A program made the translations under genes and the position numbers. A stretch of DNA of 64,000 bases from Drosophila persimilis (taxonomy: Eukaryota > Arthropoda > Insecta > Diptera > Drosophilidae), in assembly GCF_003286085.1 (NCBI RefSeq), contig NW_020825289.1, forward strand, positions 5,580,001 through 5,644,000, given 5' to 3'. A model generated the notes under the pieces. The model was given only the letters and a program-made list of their open reading frames with translations. It was not told the DNA's origin and ran no database searches. Numbering within the stretch: position 1 is the stretch's first letter; every line of letters begins with the position of its first letter. Of this stretch, positions 39,019-52,149 are shown one piece after another.

Positions 39019-42000
39019 TATATATTTTTTTTTGATAATATATTTTCGTTATTTTTGTTGTTGTTTTGCAATTTTGTATTGTTTATCAACGGATTTTTCT
39101 GAATTCAGAAAAAATTCGACAATATCTCGTTGTTGCACGGTGCGCGGCGGCGATTACATTGATTGTGTTTTCTTTTGGTGCCTCGATAAGAAATCGTACT
39201 TAGCCCACCTAAGCCCCCTCTTTTTAAATATAGTTTATCTATTTAAATAGTTGAGGTTAATGTCGGAAAATGTTAACGATTGTAAATTCTACTTGTAGAT
39301 TCATGCCATTTTTCCTCAGAAGTTAAAAGGAAATCACTATTTTTTTAAATTAAATTTTCATTATTTTTAATGGAATATAAAAATACCCCATTGGCTCATA
39401 ATGGGTTAATTTTGACTTATCGATAGTATAAAATATGAGACCATTTTCCATTTCTCGGCTACAATGTGCCCATTTCTTGCATGTTTCTGCAGCATGCTAA
39501 TACAATTTTTCGATAATTTGTGTCTCTGTTATATCAATACGTTAAACATATAATTCTAAAAGAGACCAACCCAGTTGCGGTGTATATAGAAAGCTTCTGC
39601 ATCGTTCCACTTCTAGGTCACACAAAACATTTTCTTTTCCATTATTTTGTCATTATTTTCAATATCTTTCTAAGAAAAACCTATGTATTTATTCTGTACT
39701 TGCCGCAGTTAGCTCAAATCCTTAAAAACATCCGCGCGCCCATCAATACTAATATAAATACTTCCTATCGCATTGTGTTGCTGGCTCATGTTGCTAGAAA
39801 ACATGCTCAATAATTTCCCATGGCTGTTAAGAGCAAATGGGAAATTTGCTCTTTCGAAAAAATTCCTTCGCTGTTTATTAGGGAAAAATGATAAAAAGCA
39901 ATGTAGTCGACATTTCATACCCTGCATTTAGATTATAAATAGAAAAACTATACTAACTTGGAGTAAAATATATTGAAATACTACCAAGCTGTTGTCTAAG
40001 AAAATTGTCGCTCAATATATCAGATAACACTCGTAAGTACCAGTAATATTATATAGACAGAGCTACAATTTAACATCAGAATGGGAATCCTTTCGAATCC
40101 TCTGCACATAGGAAAAGCCATTGACTGTGGCTCCCTTGTCCACTTTTTTCGTCCAAGTTCTGGGTCACTTGGGCATGTCGATCCGTCTCTTGAAGGTTTT
40201 TCCTCGTTTCTTTCGATTGCTGTTGTATTGTTTTTCATTTTCCTGACATTCCGCCGGTGGCCGGCTCAGGTGGACGGTGGGGGCGGAGGGGGGGGGGGGG
40301 CTCTGGTCTTGGTTGTTGTGGGCGGCGTTTCATCCATTTAAAAGCATTTCTTTGCGGGACGGTTGATTGTTGCCTTTTCCCCTTTTGTTCTTTTTGCCTC
40401 TTGTGTTTTTTTTCTTAAAGTTTGTTTCTGGAGGCGCCTCCCATTGTGGTCATCACGGTTGCCCTTTTTTATTGTCTTGAATGGGAGAAGATTGAGCCAA
40501 ATCGAGGATTACTAATTGCTGGCTTCTGGAATTCTTTGCCGGAGACTTTAATGATTTCGCAAACAGTCAAAAAGGTCTTTGCTCTAGTTCTTTGGTACAA
40601 AATGCATTCCACTCTGAGTTGCAGCAAATTAAATGTTGAAATAATGATGTTCTCTGATAGCTCTCCTCCAAATCATTAACTTCTGAAATCCATTTCTCAT
40701 TTGATTGTCTGCTCATTTGCTTTTATGTAAATCTTTCGCTCGTCCGTTCGGCAGGAAATGGAAATTTTCACTGAATAAACGTGAGCGGCCACCGAAATGA
40801 TGACCCCCAAAAAAGGTCAGCCCGAGTGGAGATGGGAAGTGATGAGTGGCAGCGGGGAATGGCAGTGGGAGGGGCTGCATTTTCCTTACAAAATTGCAAC
40901 GTGGCCACTGAATGGAGCTTTTCGCTGCAGCCACAGCCGCTACATTTCGTGCATCTAATAATTCATTGAATTTCCATTAGGTTTTGAATTACCTCCCACC
41001 CCCGATGGAGCCAACCACAGGCTTTGCGGTTCACGCAGCATTATTTGGTTGAAGGTAGCGGCAATCGCAATTATGCCCCAACGCCACAGCCTCCTCCGCT
41101 GGAGAGCACCCTTTTCCGGTTCAATTCATCAACATCGTCCATTGATTAGAACCCACACTCCCTGCCTCTGCCTCTGTCTCTGTCTCTGCCACTGCCTGCC
41201 ATCCTCGCAGAGTTGCCAGAGTGTGCAGATTTCGCTATGTTTTGGTGGAGACTGTACCAGTAGCGGCTATCATTGCAATCATTCTGACTCAATATTGACT
41301 CCAATCGATCGCTTGTGTCATTTTCCATTGTTGATTGTTTGTCTTTTCACGCTTCAAAGTTGTTTCTGCGGAATGGCGTCGCCCTACAGCTGATAATCGT
41401 ATTTGTTCTGGCTTTTATATGTTGTTTCTGAGATTATGACTTGCAGCACGTGCTAGTAACTGAGGGACAGTGGTTCTGACAGTAATGGAAAACTTAGGGT
41501 CCAAATGCTTGAATAACAGAATCTACTCCACGAACATTTCGACCGATCGTTCTGAGAAGCCAAACAAATATCACTTGCATCTGCAATGGTCCTGTTAACA
41601 ACGGAAGGTGTTAATTTCGGTCAACTCTTGGCACATCTTCTGTGCACCACTGTGCAGGCGGCATGAACAGCCACAAAGAGGCTGCAACAACTGCAACAAC
41701 AACAGGGAACCATCGCAGACCTTTTAGCCCGGTAAATGCAACTGACAAGAGTTCCCTGTCTGATTATATCAGTTGCATACATCGCTTAACGGTCTACCAG
41801 TCGTTCCCTTTCCCCCCGGCGTCTCGGCCTCCCCCGCACGAGGGGCTGTGCGTGCTTAGAAAAACAGTTTGAGAGCCACTGGCATGGGCCAGATGGATGT
41901 TTCGACTCCATCCGCTGCCTGTTTATGCGCGATTTATGAGCCGGCCACTACAACAGCCTGCTGCTGGTGCAACATGCCTGATGCATGACACGCCCCCACC

Positions 42001-45000
42001 ACTTGCACTCGCTTTCATAACGGCCCACGGTGGGTGGCAGACCAGGCCTAAAGTAGCAGACGTACATATTGTACAATAAATAATAATCAGTACTTGCCCC
42101 CGTGCATGGATCGTTGGGTGGGGGGAGACCTGAGGATCGCATTAGATTGTGGCAGTCTGATCCCGCATATAGAGGATAATTTGTATAAAAAAACAAACAC
42201 AATTGTGGTTTTATATTTTGAATCTTTTGAAGCTTCCTATCCTGCAAAAAGACTCTGAGTGGATGGCGGATGGATCAATGTTTGCCGCTCAGCAAAGCAG
42301 AAAAATGGCCTGAAATGCTGGCAAGTGAAAGTCCAACGACTGCCACCGACCCGACCAGCTACAGCCTCAGACTCACAGCCAGACCCAGACCCACAGACGC
42401 TCCGACGCTTCGTTCACATCTCACTAACCTCGTGATTTACATTTGCATTTTCGCTTACATTTACATTTACCGCAAACCTGACTGACGTCAAGACAGGCGG
42501 GCAACGGTGGGGGCCGGGCAGGATGGCATCGTATGGGGGCATGGGGCGTGGCATGCGTCGAATGCAGCAGGGCAGAGCAGGGTTAACGGTATGGGGGAGA
42601 CCAGACATCTGCATGGACGTTGAGGAAAGTGAAAATTGGCTCAGATACTCCGGGCCAAATGAGCGAAAGTGATCCCAAGGAGAAGCGAGAGAGTGTGTAA
42701 AATGTTCGAGAGAGCAGGAAATGCTTGGAGAAGCGTTTAGCGATTGGCAATGCCTGTCCAACAGCATTGAATTTCAAATTTCTATTTCGTTTTCATAACA
42801 CGACTGCAGTGTACCCCATCCCCATCCCCATCCCCGTTCCCGTTCCCGCCCCCATTCCATTTCATACTTATGCAACAAGATTATGATTGAGAGATTACTG
42901 TTTGAGAAAAGTTCGCGTGCGGCATTGCCAGATGTGAATGTGAATTTGAAATGGAGCTGTAAGTGTGAAGAAGAGCAAAAGGTACTCCCAAAATATAGCC
43001 AAAAATTAATCAGTTAACGAGGAACTTATGCAAAATATTTAGACACACAGCAGAAGCTTGAAATGGGAAATATGCAATGAATTTATGTCCTTCAGTTGTG
43101 GCCCCCTCCTTCTTCCGGGCAGCCTCCCCCTGTGCTGTGCCCTGTCAGCACTTACACGAATTACACGACCTGGGAAAATTGTAATTCATAATATTCCAGG
43201 CACCAGGCACCAGACCAGACCAGACCCCGACCCCGACCCCGACCCGCCGACCAGGCTAACAAATCCTTGGGGATTGCCATCGTTGCTGTTGCTGCTGCTG
43301 CTGCTATTTTTAGGCCTCAAGGTTGTGTGGTGGGGGAGCGGCAGGAGGATAAGCAGGATGACAGGAGATGCCAACCTGCCTGTGTATTTTTTGTTTTTAT
43401 TTCCAACTTCTGGCCATCGCAGCTTCAAGCTTTCCAGTGGGGCTGAAAAAAGACAAAAAAAAAACCAGAAAATTATGGGATAAGGGAGAGAAAATTTAAT
43501 TTACTCATCTGCACAGTTCCTGGATAACATAACAATGGTCAAACCACTGCTTGCTGATGCACTGCTTGTTTGTGGAACTGCTTGCCAATAGACAGCTTAA
43601 AGGTTTAAGCTACTTGTTTGAAGTGTTGCTTTCGAATACTTTCCAGATTTCGATAAGATTTCATTTAAGACAGTTCGAAGCCCTTCTGTTTAGTATCTAT
43701 TAGTTTTAACTGGTATTATTATGGCATTGTAATGATTATTTGTGATCAATTGTATAAACTATGAACTGTTTTCGTAAGCTAAAGATTCCATGTACATTTC
43801 TGTTGCTGACAACGCCAGGAATGTTCCACTACGTCACATCACATGAACTATTCAAAAAGAAACACAATTTAACGTAGATCATTGCATTCCGATATCACGT
43901 GACTGCGAGGTAGTGGCCCATTCCCGCAACGTTGTTTGGTTCTTCTTGGTTTACAACCTCTAAAAAATAACATAAAAATTAAAATCAATTAGATCTTCAA
44001 AATACGGCTTTAGATACATGTATCTTCTCGTCCAAAAATAGCAGAAAGCCTGTCTCGCCTGACGGGCACCTCCACCCGCAGTTTGCACATTGCACAATCA
44101 ATCATCTCTGTCTATAATCAGCTGGTTGATTGGATCCCAGTCTACTGCTCCGCTGCTAGCTCCTCGTTCTCGAACCCTGAACAAAATTAATGAAAGTGTC
44201 AGACATGGTATATTTATTAAGTGAGGCTGGGCCAAAGAAAGCTTTTTGGCATACAATACATGCTCCTCGAAGAGTTACAATGCCCCACCTTACATGAATA
44301 CACCTTGATTAAAAGTGTCTGACAACAGGATAAGAGATTAGGGATAAGAGGAGCGCGCAGCTCCCCGGATTCCATTTTGGCCGGGCATTTTCCCATCATT
44401 TGCATGTTATTGGGCCCCATTCGAAGAGTGGGAGAGGTGGCGGAGACAGGAAAGGGGTTCCAGTTCCGTTCCAGTATTTGTAAAGCAAACTATCAGCATT
44501 TTCTTCTCTCTCTCTCTCTCCACCTCCACCTCGTCCATAGGATATGCAAAATGTCCACCCACCCTCTTCCTCATCCTCTTTTGGGGGACAGCTTTTCGCG
44601 CGAGTGGCCGCTTATTAGTATTTGTGCAAGGGATTTTGGTGAAGGATTTGCGGTCTTTACTCAAATATTGCATTTGCCAGGGAGCTTTGCGGTGGGGGCG
44701 GTGCACCGAAGAAAGGGAAACGAGAAAGTGACACGTTTTGAGGGGATTTTGAGTTGAAGTTGGAGCAGTTGATGCACACTCGAATAGGCAGCTTGTAATA
44801 GAGATAGAGATAGAGATAGAGGAAACGTTGCTCCATTAGCCCAAAAAGATCATATCATCCTTCGTTGAAAGTACATCCGAGTATGGATGAGATTCCCTCA
44901 GGAGCATATAGAGGGTATAGCTTTTGGTAAATATTTTCAAAGAAAGATGGAAAATATATGCAGCTTTGGAGCATTGGCTTGGCAGATGAGAAAATTGTCA

Positions 45001-46757
45001 TTGCCAAAATATTTGAGTTTCCCTACGAACGAAATAGTTCTGTTCTGGCGATTATATGTTTAAGTTTTACCAGAGCTCTGCGTCGAATTTGTACAGCCAC
45101 TAAATGCAGAATTTGGAGAATCAATTGGAGATTTGTGTTAAGGAAGTTTCTACTACACAGACTGTACTTTAAGCTGTGCCTGTGCTGAACTTCAAGCCGA
45201 AGATCCTCTGTGAAGTAATCCAACAGTTGGACAATTGGAGAATAAAGCTTCAACGGCAGTGCGGCCATTGAGTTGGCCAAAGACAGACACAGGCCTCTGC
45301 TGTTGAACAAATTATGGCGAATGTGCAACAAACTTGCCAGAAAATTAGGTTAAACAGAAAAAATAGTAATCACCGAAACGCACATGGGGCCAGGCGGACA
45401 GGCGGCCAGGACAGGACCGTTCCGCTGCCATGTGGCAACCGAATGTGGCTGCTGCTGGTGGCTGGTGGCTGCTGCTGGTGGCTGCTGTGTGCTGCCTGCC
45501 CGCCAGCCCAGTGGGTTTCTGGTCCAACAAATTGCCGCGAATTAAGACCGTCGCACAGAAACTATAAACAACAAAAATCCCCGGCAGGTGGTAGGACCAG
45601 GCCAGAGCCCGCCACCAGCAGCAGTTGAAGACATTTTTAAATCAGATTCGATTTGCGTCTTGGCATTTGGCGATTTACGGATCGGAGACTCTGGGAATCG
45701 GCCTGGGCTCTCCCTCCACTCCACATCATTTTCCAATTGCGTAAGCAGCTGAGCTGGGAAAATGTCCAAGAGAATAGCCTGAATTTCTTTTGATATTAAT
45801 TCACTTTTCATTGAAAACTTTTATGGATTGTCCCTCGGATCAAAGTGGAGAAAAGTGTTGCATCTCACTTTCTTCCTTCCCTTTTCTATCAATCGTACAG
45901 ACTCTTTCGGTTAACACTGCACTGTTTAGGCCATATTTGGTCTATATCCTACGAATGATCCGTTGCTGATCAACTTCGGCGCGATACTAAAGTCCGCAGA
46001 AGTCGATCCAGTCGCCATTACCCTTGACGCCACACAAAAAAGATTTATTCAAAAATGTATATAAAATGTAATTAAATATATGCCACTACGAATGAAAAAG
46101 CAAATAAAACAAAATCTCAGAAACACTCCCCAGTTCCAGTTGCAGTCCAGGCTCTGCTCTCCTCTGTTCCCTGTTCTCTGGGTTTTTTCGCCTCGACTCG
46201 ACTCGACTCGATCGAGAATTTGCCGAGTGGCCAAAAAATTAAGTTAACCCTTCAGAGGCCAGCAATCAAGGGAATATATTTTAGAAAGTTAATTATTGAT
46301 GATTGAACTGAGGGATTTCCCAGTTGTCTTTAGAGCAGTATCGTGTTCTGGCCGGATCAGGCCTTCAGTTGGTTGGAGTAGCATTCCGCCGAACCCAGAT
46401 GCTTTCCACAGTCGCACTTTGACTTTGAGATGCAGCCTAGTCCCTGGTTCCTCAAGATATTGCAACTGACAACAGGGTATTATAGTGTTGCAGCACGTGT
46501 GCCGCGACTTCAAACTGTTGTACATAAATATATAGCCCCTAACTGAAAGAATGGGTTAAGTCTGTCTCCATAGCCGCACATGGAAATACCAAGAAAATTC
46601 GGATATGTACTTACATATATGTAATATATATAAACCCTGGGACTTCAATGAAATTCTAGCTTCAGCTACACAAAAAGAGACCACGTAATGCAATTCTAAG
46701 CAAAAATGCTGCAGTTGGACAGCCGCTGGCTGTGGTCGTGTGAACACACGTGCTTAC
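39019..46757. other. Non-coding DNA, presumed Prosap intron or upstream region
   Basis: No supportable exon. It contains AT-rich DNA at 39.0-40.0 kb, a G12 run near 40288-40300, (GACCCC)n near 43218-43245 and a GAGATA repeat near 44798-44822. A perfect TCACGTGA palindrome lies at 43895-43902. Confidence 0.4.
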
Positions 46758-46829
46758 ATAACGTCAGCGCCCGCCCGTCGTTCTGTCGTGTCTTCCTTTG
46801 GCAGTGCAGTGGCTGCAGTGGGTTTTATA
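46758..46829 (-). promoter_or_regulatory. Candidate TATA promoter and short first exon for the - strand transcript
   Basis: On the - strand TATAAAA occupies 46829-46823, which would put a start near 46800. A donor TTAT|GTAAGC follows at 46758/46757, giving a first exon of about 40 bases. The position, about 600 bases downstream of the Rcd1 3' end on the same strand, suits the start of the next - strand gene, Prosap. Purely sequence-based inference. Confidence 0.3.
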
Positions 46830-47279
46830 CGAACGCACTTTGAGGACAGAACGGAAAAACGTTTGTCAACTTCCATGGAATTTTCGGTGATTGGATAATA
46901 ATTTTCTCACGCCGCCAGCGCTTCCTGTGCTCTCTTTCTCTCTCAGTAGGGGATCAAGGGGACAGGTACATAAGGTACATAATGTCGAGCCATGAATAAA
47001 GAAACCAAAAAGCAAGCTCAGGAATTCGCAGAGGTCTGCAAATGCACAAAAATGACACTTGAGTCTTTACAGATTTTCCCAGAATTTTTGATAAGCGGCA
47101 AGTTTTTATTTTCTTAATGAATGTGTCAGTGTTCTGCTCGAGACTCGAGACGCACAAGTAAAATGTCCCAAAAGAACCTACATATATATGTACATCCTTA
47201 TTCTATACAGTAAATGTACATCTATACATGTGTACATATGCATTGCAGAATGAAATATTAGCTGAATCTTAGGGGTAAT

Positions 47280-47285
47280 TTTATT
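47280..47285 (-). promoter_or_regulatory. Rcd1: Poly(A) signal of Rcd1
   Basis: AATAAA on the - strand, 154 bases after the Rcd1 stop codon; a plausible 3' end for that transcript. Confidence 0.45.
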
Positions 47286-47438
47286 TCGATTTAAATAACA
47301 TTTTGCAACAATCTACATGGGATGGGGGCTGAAAAGATTAATTCAAATTTAAAACTCTCTTTAAAAATGATTGGGGATCCGATTCTGTGCTTACATATTA
47401 ATTTATAGATTGTATGATTCCCTTTATATCTGCGATTC

Positions 47439-50400
47439 TTAATTCTCATTCTGCTTTGTAGGTGGCTGCAGCTTGACGACCTTCGAATCGGCGGAGACCT
47501 GGCCAGAACTCAGCTTGGAGACAGAGGCTATGTTGACGACACGGCGGACGGCAGCGCCGCCAGGAGTAGTGGATGCTGGGGACGATCCGGCCGCACGGTT
47601 CGCCATCATCAGAACGGGGACCTGCCTGATGCCTGTGCCAGACTTGATGCTCACATTCCCAATTGACATCTTGCCGTCTGCGCCCACTGTTGTGACCTTG
47701 GGCTGCGTCCCTAGGCTGCCACTGTTGACCATCTGGAACTGTGGATACGTCTTGTTGCCTACGCTAATGATGCCCGTGTGGCGGAGTGTGCCCGAGGGCA
47801 TGGGCGACGCCTTGACACTGGACACTAGGGATCCCGAGGAGGTGTCCAACAGAAGCGGACTGCCTGTGCTGCCACTGGGTGTGGCACTCTTCGGAGTACT
47901 GCTGAGAATACGTACGGGCACGCGTTGGCCAGTTGTCACTATATTGCTTATTGGCTTCATCTGATTCCGATTGAGATAGACCACCTTGTTTTGGCCAACA
48001 ATTGGGGTGGTGGTTCCGCCCGGCGAGGTGGTGAACAGCTGCTGGATTCCCTTGTTGAGGACGATATTGTTGCCTACCTTGCTGGTGACGGGTGTGCTGC
48101 TTGACGGCATTGTCTTGGAGACATTGGCCTCCTTTATGATCTTCTGACTGATGATGATTGGACTCTTGCTGTTGGGATTGCGACCGGGTGTGGCTGGCAC
48201 TGTGGATTAGAATCTGCTGGTTAGAGCCGACCGCAAGAGCGTACATCCAAAAACCCATACTCTCACCTATCTTCGGATCCTTCTCCCCTTCGGGTATGTT
48301 CCCCTCATTGTCGGCAAACACAATTGGCATATCAATGATGCTCGACATGTCCACACCGGTTAACTGATTCTTGTTCAACTGCAGCATGGTCATGCCGCTG
48401 GCATTCTTGAACACCGTATACTTTTGTTGCGGCGGGGTCGCTCCTGCTGCTCCTGCTGGCGAGGGGGTGGCCACAAATTTCGTTGTCTGTCCCGTCGACG
48501 TCTTGAGAGTGAAGTACTGTTGCCCGCCCGAGGCAGGGCCCCCTAGAGTCTTCACAATGCTGCCAATGGTGCCCGTTGTGGAGGGCTTGTTCACCGTATA
48601 ATTGATCAGTTTATTTTGCGGCGTCAGGGATTTGATCTGCACAAATTGGCTGGAGGGTATCATCTTGATTTTGGTGCCAGCTGCCAGGTTAACCGTCGTC
48701 GGTTGCGATTTGTAGGCCATATCAAATGCCCCTGCCACGGACGTGGTCACCTTGGGGATGCCTGCGCCAGCAGCCACTCCAGCAGATACTCCTACTCCTG
48801 CCACAGATCCACCAGATGCAGATGCAGTATCATCGCTGTCCATGCTATCATCTAGTAGGAATTCAATGGATTGATTTAATGTGTCTACGCTGAGAGCACG
48901 TTTGCTGTTGCTGTTGTTGTTGTTGTTGTTGTTGTTTTGAATGCCAGAACCAGCTGGAGTGGCTGCATTCGGCAGTGGGCGTGTACGAGGTCTTCCAACT
49001 GGGGGGGGTAAAACTGTTAGTCGGTGAAATAGGGTTGCGGATCGAAAATAAACAGGGCATGCTGTTTGCACTTTGCATGGTTTTACCCTTTCGCTTGGGA
49101 GCAAATGGATCAACGAGGCGCGGTGCCTTCGGCCTGCGGACTGTTTGAGATAGTGGAGGTTTTGATTGATGATTTGGGGGTTTATGATTTGATTTGATTT
49201 GGATTGGTTTGAGTTGAGTTGTACATGCGGGGGAGGTATTAGTAGTGGGATGGATGATCAGAACTCGAGGGTACTCACTGTGCGGCACAAACTTGCTTTT
49301 GCTGTTCGGCATTCCGCTCTCGTCCAATCCAACCTCCCCTTTGCGCTTGCGATTCTGCTGGGCTCCTCCCTTCTCGAAGCCCAGGGCGTGCTGCTGATGC
49401 AGCCTGTTCTGGCCGCGCTGTGTGCTTTGGTTGTGCAGGGCCATGGGTACACGCGGACCCGGGGGATCCATCAGCGTTCTGTTCACAAACTCATAGATTT
49501 CGTCCTGTAAGCGGAATTAACCAATGAGAGTAGATTTGCACAGCCTTCGGTGCCCGACTTACCACCACCATGGCATCCACCATCGACTGGGTGACGCCCT
49601 CGATGCGTCTCTTGCTCTTGGGCACACGCAGGACATCGTCCGCACTGCCGACGACCACCAGAGAGGACTCCGATTGCATGCGCTCGCGCAGCGACTCCAT
49701 TTCCTCCTGGCTGCTCCGTGCCGAATTCTGGCCAATCACAAACAGAATGGGCGTCTTGATGTCCAGGATGCGGTCATCGGGAGAGCCACGAGGACCACGT
49801 AATGTGTTGTAGGCGAAGCCCATGCAAACGACACACGCCAGGCTCTCCGAGAGGGCCACCTGAAGGGCCAGGGATGCGCCGGCATTGAAGCCCACAAGAA
49901 TGATGCCACGATTGGGATTCTCGGTGCGCAGCTCGTTTATGCGGACACGTGTGAGGCACACAATGACTTCGGCCACCTGATCCAGATTGTGATTGGCAAT
50001 CCGATCGTCTGCGGGTGGAAGGAACGTCAGGGGTAAAGGGTAAATGGCAAGGAAATCTCATATGAGGTGGATGCTCTTACTCGTATTGGGCATGGTAATC
50101 TGGACAACCTGGCAGATGGTAGCCAGCGAGCGATACCATTTGTGCATGCGCTCAGGCACACTGCTGCTGCTGGGCATATTTGGCAGCACCACCATGATGG
50201 CATTGTGCGACAATTGACGATTCTTGGGCAGAATAGTTGGCTCCCATCGCTTCTTCATGACGGGGGCGAGCAGCTCCTGGTTATTGCTGAGCGGCCGACT
50301 GAACAGCAGCTTGTCCATCAGGGTCGGCAGCTTAGTTTTCAGTGTTTGCATCATGTCCAGATAGGAGGCCATGTACGAGGGCGGCAGCGACTGCATGAGC

Positions 50401-52149
50401 AGTGTGTGTAGCCATTGAGTGATGCGCTGATCCCAGGCAACGCTGCCCAAAGCCCGACGCATTCGCGATGCGGACTTGTCCACGCTCACACGACGATGGA
50501 CAACCTCGTGCTGGCGCTTGTCGTTGGCCAGACGCGCCAACTGGTCCTGGTCGAGTATGCTGCATACCCTCTCGAACAGCGTCGTTTGGATAGGGCTCCA
50601 GGTAGATCTGAGCAGAGCAGAGAGAGGGTTAGACAATGGTCGTCCTGGATCTGCAGCTTTATACTCACTTATTTAGTCGTGCCACCCAGTCCTGATCGTC
50701 GGAATTGGTGTTCTTCACATACTTGGAAATCCTGGCACACTCGTTCATCATCTCCTTGGCGGATATCTCGTCGTAGGGTGGCGCATGGGACTGGTCTGAC
50801 TCCAGGTCCTGCTGCGGATATGTGTGGCAGCTGGTGCATTGCGGAGGATGGTTAACCAGGATGTGGCGAACCGGTGCCAGGCCATTGGACAACTCGGCAC
50901 GTGACGTATCGCGCATGTAACTGTGCTCCATTTTATCGCAAAACGAAGATTCACTGTGGGCCGAGATGGTGCTGGACTAAAGAGCAATAGAGAGAGTGGA
51001 AATGCGATTAGTTGTGGCAGGGAAAGAAGGACGCTGTGGCTAGGATTATGAAAACTACAAATATTACACAAATATAGGAAATGAACATTTAGTATGTAGG
51101 ATTTCTATGGATTTCATTACACTTTCTGTTGGCGTTGAGGGCGACGCTGTCAATATCACTGGTCCGGGGCTGATGTGAATCGGTTGTGTGGGGGATCTTA
51201 TGCCAGCGGATGTTGCTGCGGGGGCCTTGGGCGGCGAACTCATTGTGATTGCTCCTGACATCGAGGCAGCACTGCCCAAGGACCCAGCGCTGACCACATA
51301 ATACGCGGGTGTTCCGACCGCCGACGATTTATTTGTTTTCGCTGCTCCCGTCGCTGTCGTTGTGTGTGTGTGTGTGTGGGTGTGCTCTGTGACGATGTAG
51401 TCCGAACATCCGACCTTAGTCAAGAATTTGCTGGGACTGTATGTTATAATCGACGATGGAGCTGGCTGGAGCTGCTTCTTCGGTTTGTTGTTGCCGCTTT
51501 TGTTTACTGTTTGCTTCATCATTTTGTTGTCTGCCCGTGTCTGTACGTCTCGCGGATTGTGGTTGGTTTTGGTGCTACTCGCTGCGCTGCCTCAAATCCA
51601 GCTGCTTCTTCTTCTACTTGTCTGCAGCACTAGCGGCGACGGGAAATAATTAAACTACTGCCCGACAACTATTCGCCCAAAAGCCACTGTAGACCGACCC
51701 CACACAAAATTGCACTTTGCACTTTCTTTAAGGTAGTTTTATCCCTTTTCTTCCACAACTCCGACGTGTTTTCTCAATTGGTTTGGTAAAATATGGCGTG
51801 CCTACGGCAAGAGTTGCCGGACCCACGGACTCGACTCTGAATCTATTGGCTCGGTCTGGCAGCACCAGGCAGCGCTTGAGACCAACCAAAGCATCAAATG
51901 TTTGTGCAATTTCCGTATAACTACGAATTCATGCAAATATGTACCCGCACAGGCATCTAATGGAATCGGCGAAGTACGCGATTATATACTTACACCATTA
52001 CTGGGCGTGGGAGATATGGGGGCTGTCATTTCCATTCTGGACTGCCGCGGCTGCTGTCCCTCTAGCGTTTTGTCTTCTGTAGCCACATTCTCCTCTACAT
52101 TGCCGCCTTTTTGCACAAAATTGTTGAAACAGTCGAAGAACGAAGACAT
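47439..52149 (-). CDS. Rcd1: Rcd1/NSL3 (KANSL3 orthologue), NSL-complex subunit
   Basis: Exons on the - strand are 52149-51994, 50976-50669, 50607-50081, 50008-49563, 49504-49279, 49140-49087, 48998-48267 and 48199-47439. All junctions are GT/AG and phases agree, giving 1069 residues. The N-terminal half holds a conserved region (WSPIQTTLFERVCSILDQDQ onward) and an alpha/beta-hydrolase-like core with IILVGFNAGASLALQVAL around residue 367. The C-terminal half is Ser/Thr/Gly/Gln-rich and low in complexity, with a poly-Asn run. The family is KANSL3/NSL3, a component of the MOF-containing NSL complex at housekeeping promoters; the fly protein was also named for reduced Cnn dots. The nucleophile position is Asn, so hydrolase activity is not expected. 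The gene is head-to-head with pea, start codons 284 bases apart. An alternative first coding exon lies at 51121-51522. Confidence 0.88.
48904..48938 (-). repeat. Rcd1: (AAC)n repeat encoding poly-Asn in Rcd1
   Basis: A trinucleotide tract inside the 48998-48267 exon encodes eight Asn in a row followed by Ser-Asn-Ser. It is coding, so length changes stay in frame. Confidence 0.9.
51121..51522 (-). CDS. Rcd1: Rcd1 alternative first coding exon (134 codons)
   Basis: A double ATG at 51522/51519 opens 134 codons that end in phase 0 at AGT|GTAATG, the same phase as the distal first exon. Either can therefore join the exon starting at 50976 and read SSTISAHSE. An in-frame TGA at 51594-51592 separates this start from anything upstream. 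The peptide is basic then Ser/Thr/Ala-rich, and a CA microsatellite encodes EHTHTHTH. Use of this exon would give 1151 residues. The donor is weaker than the other, and there is no transcript evidence, so it might be a minor isoform. Confidence 0.5.
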
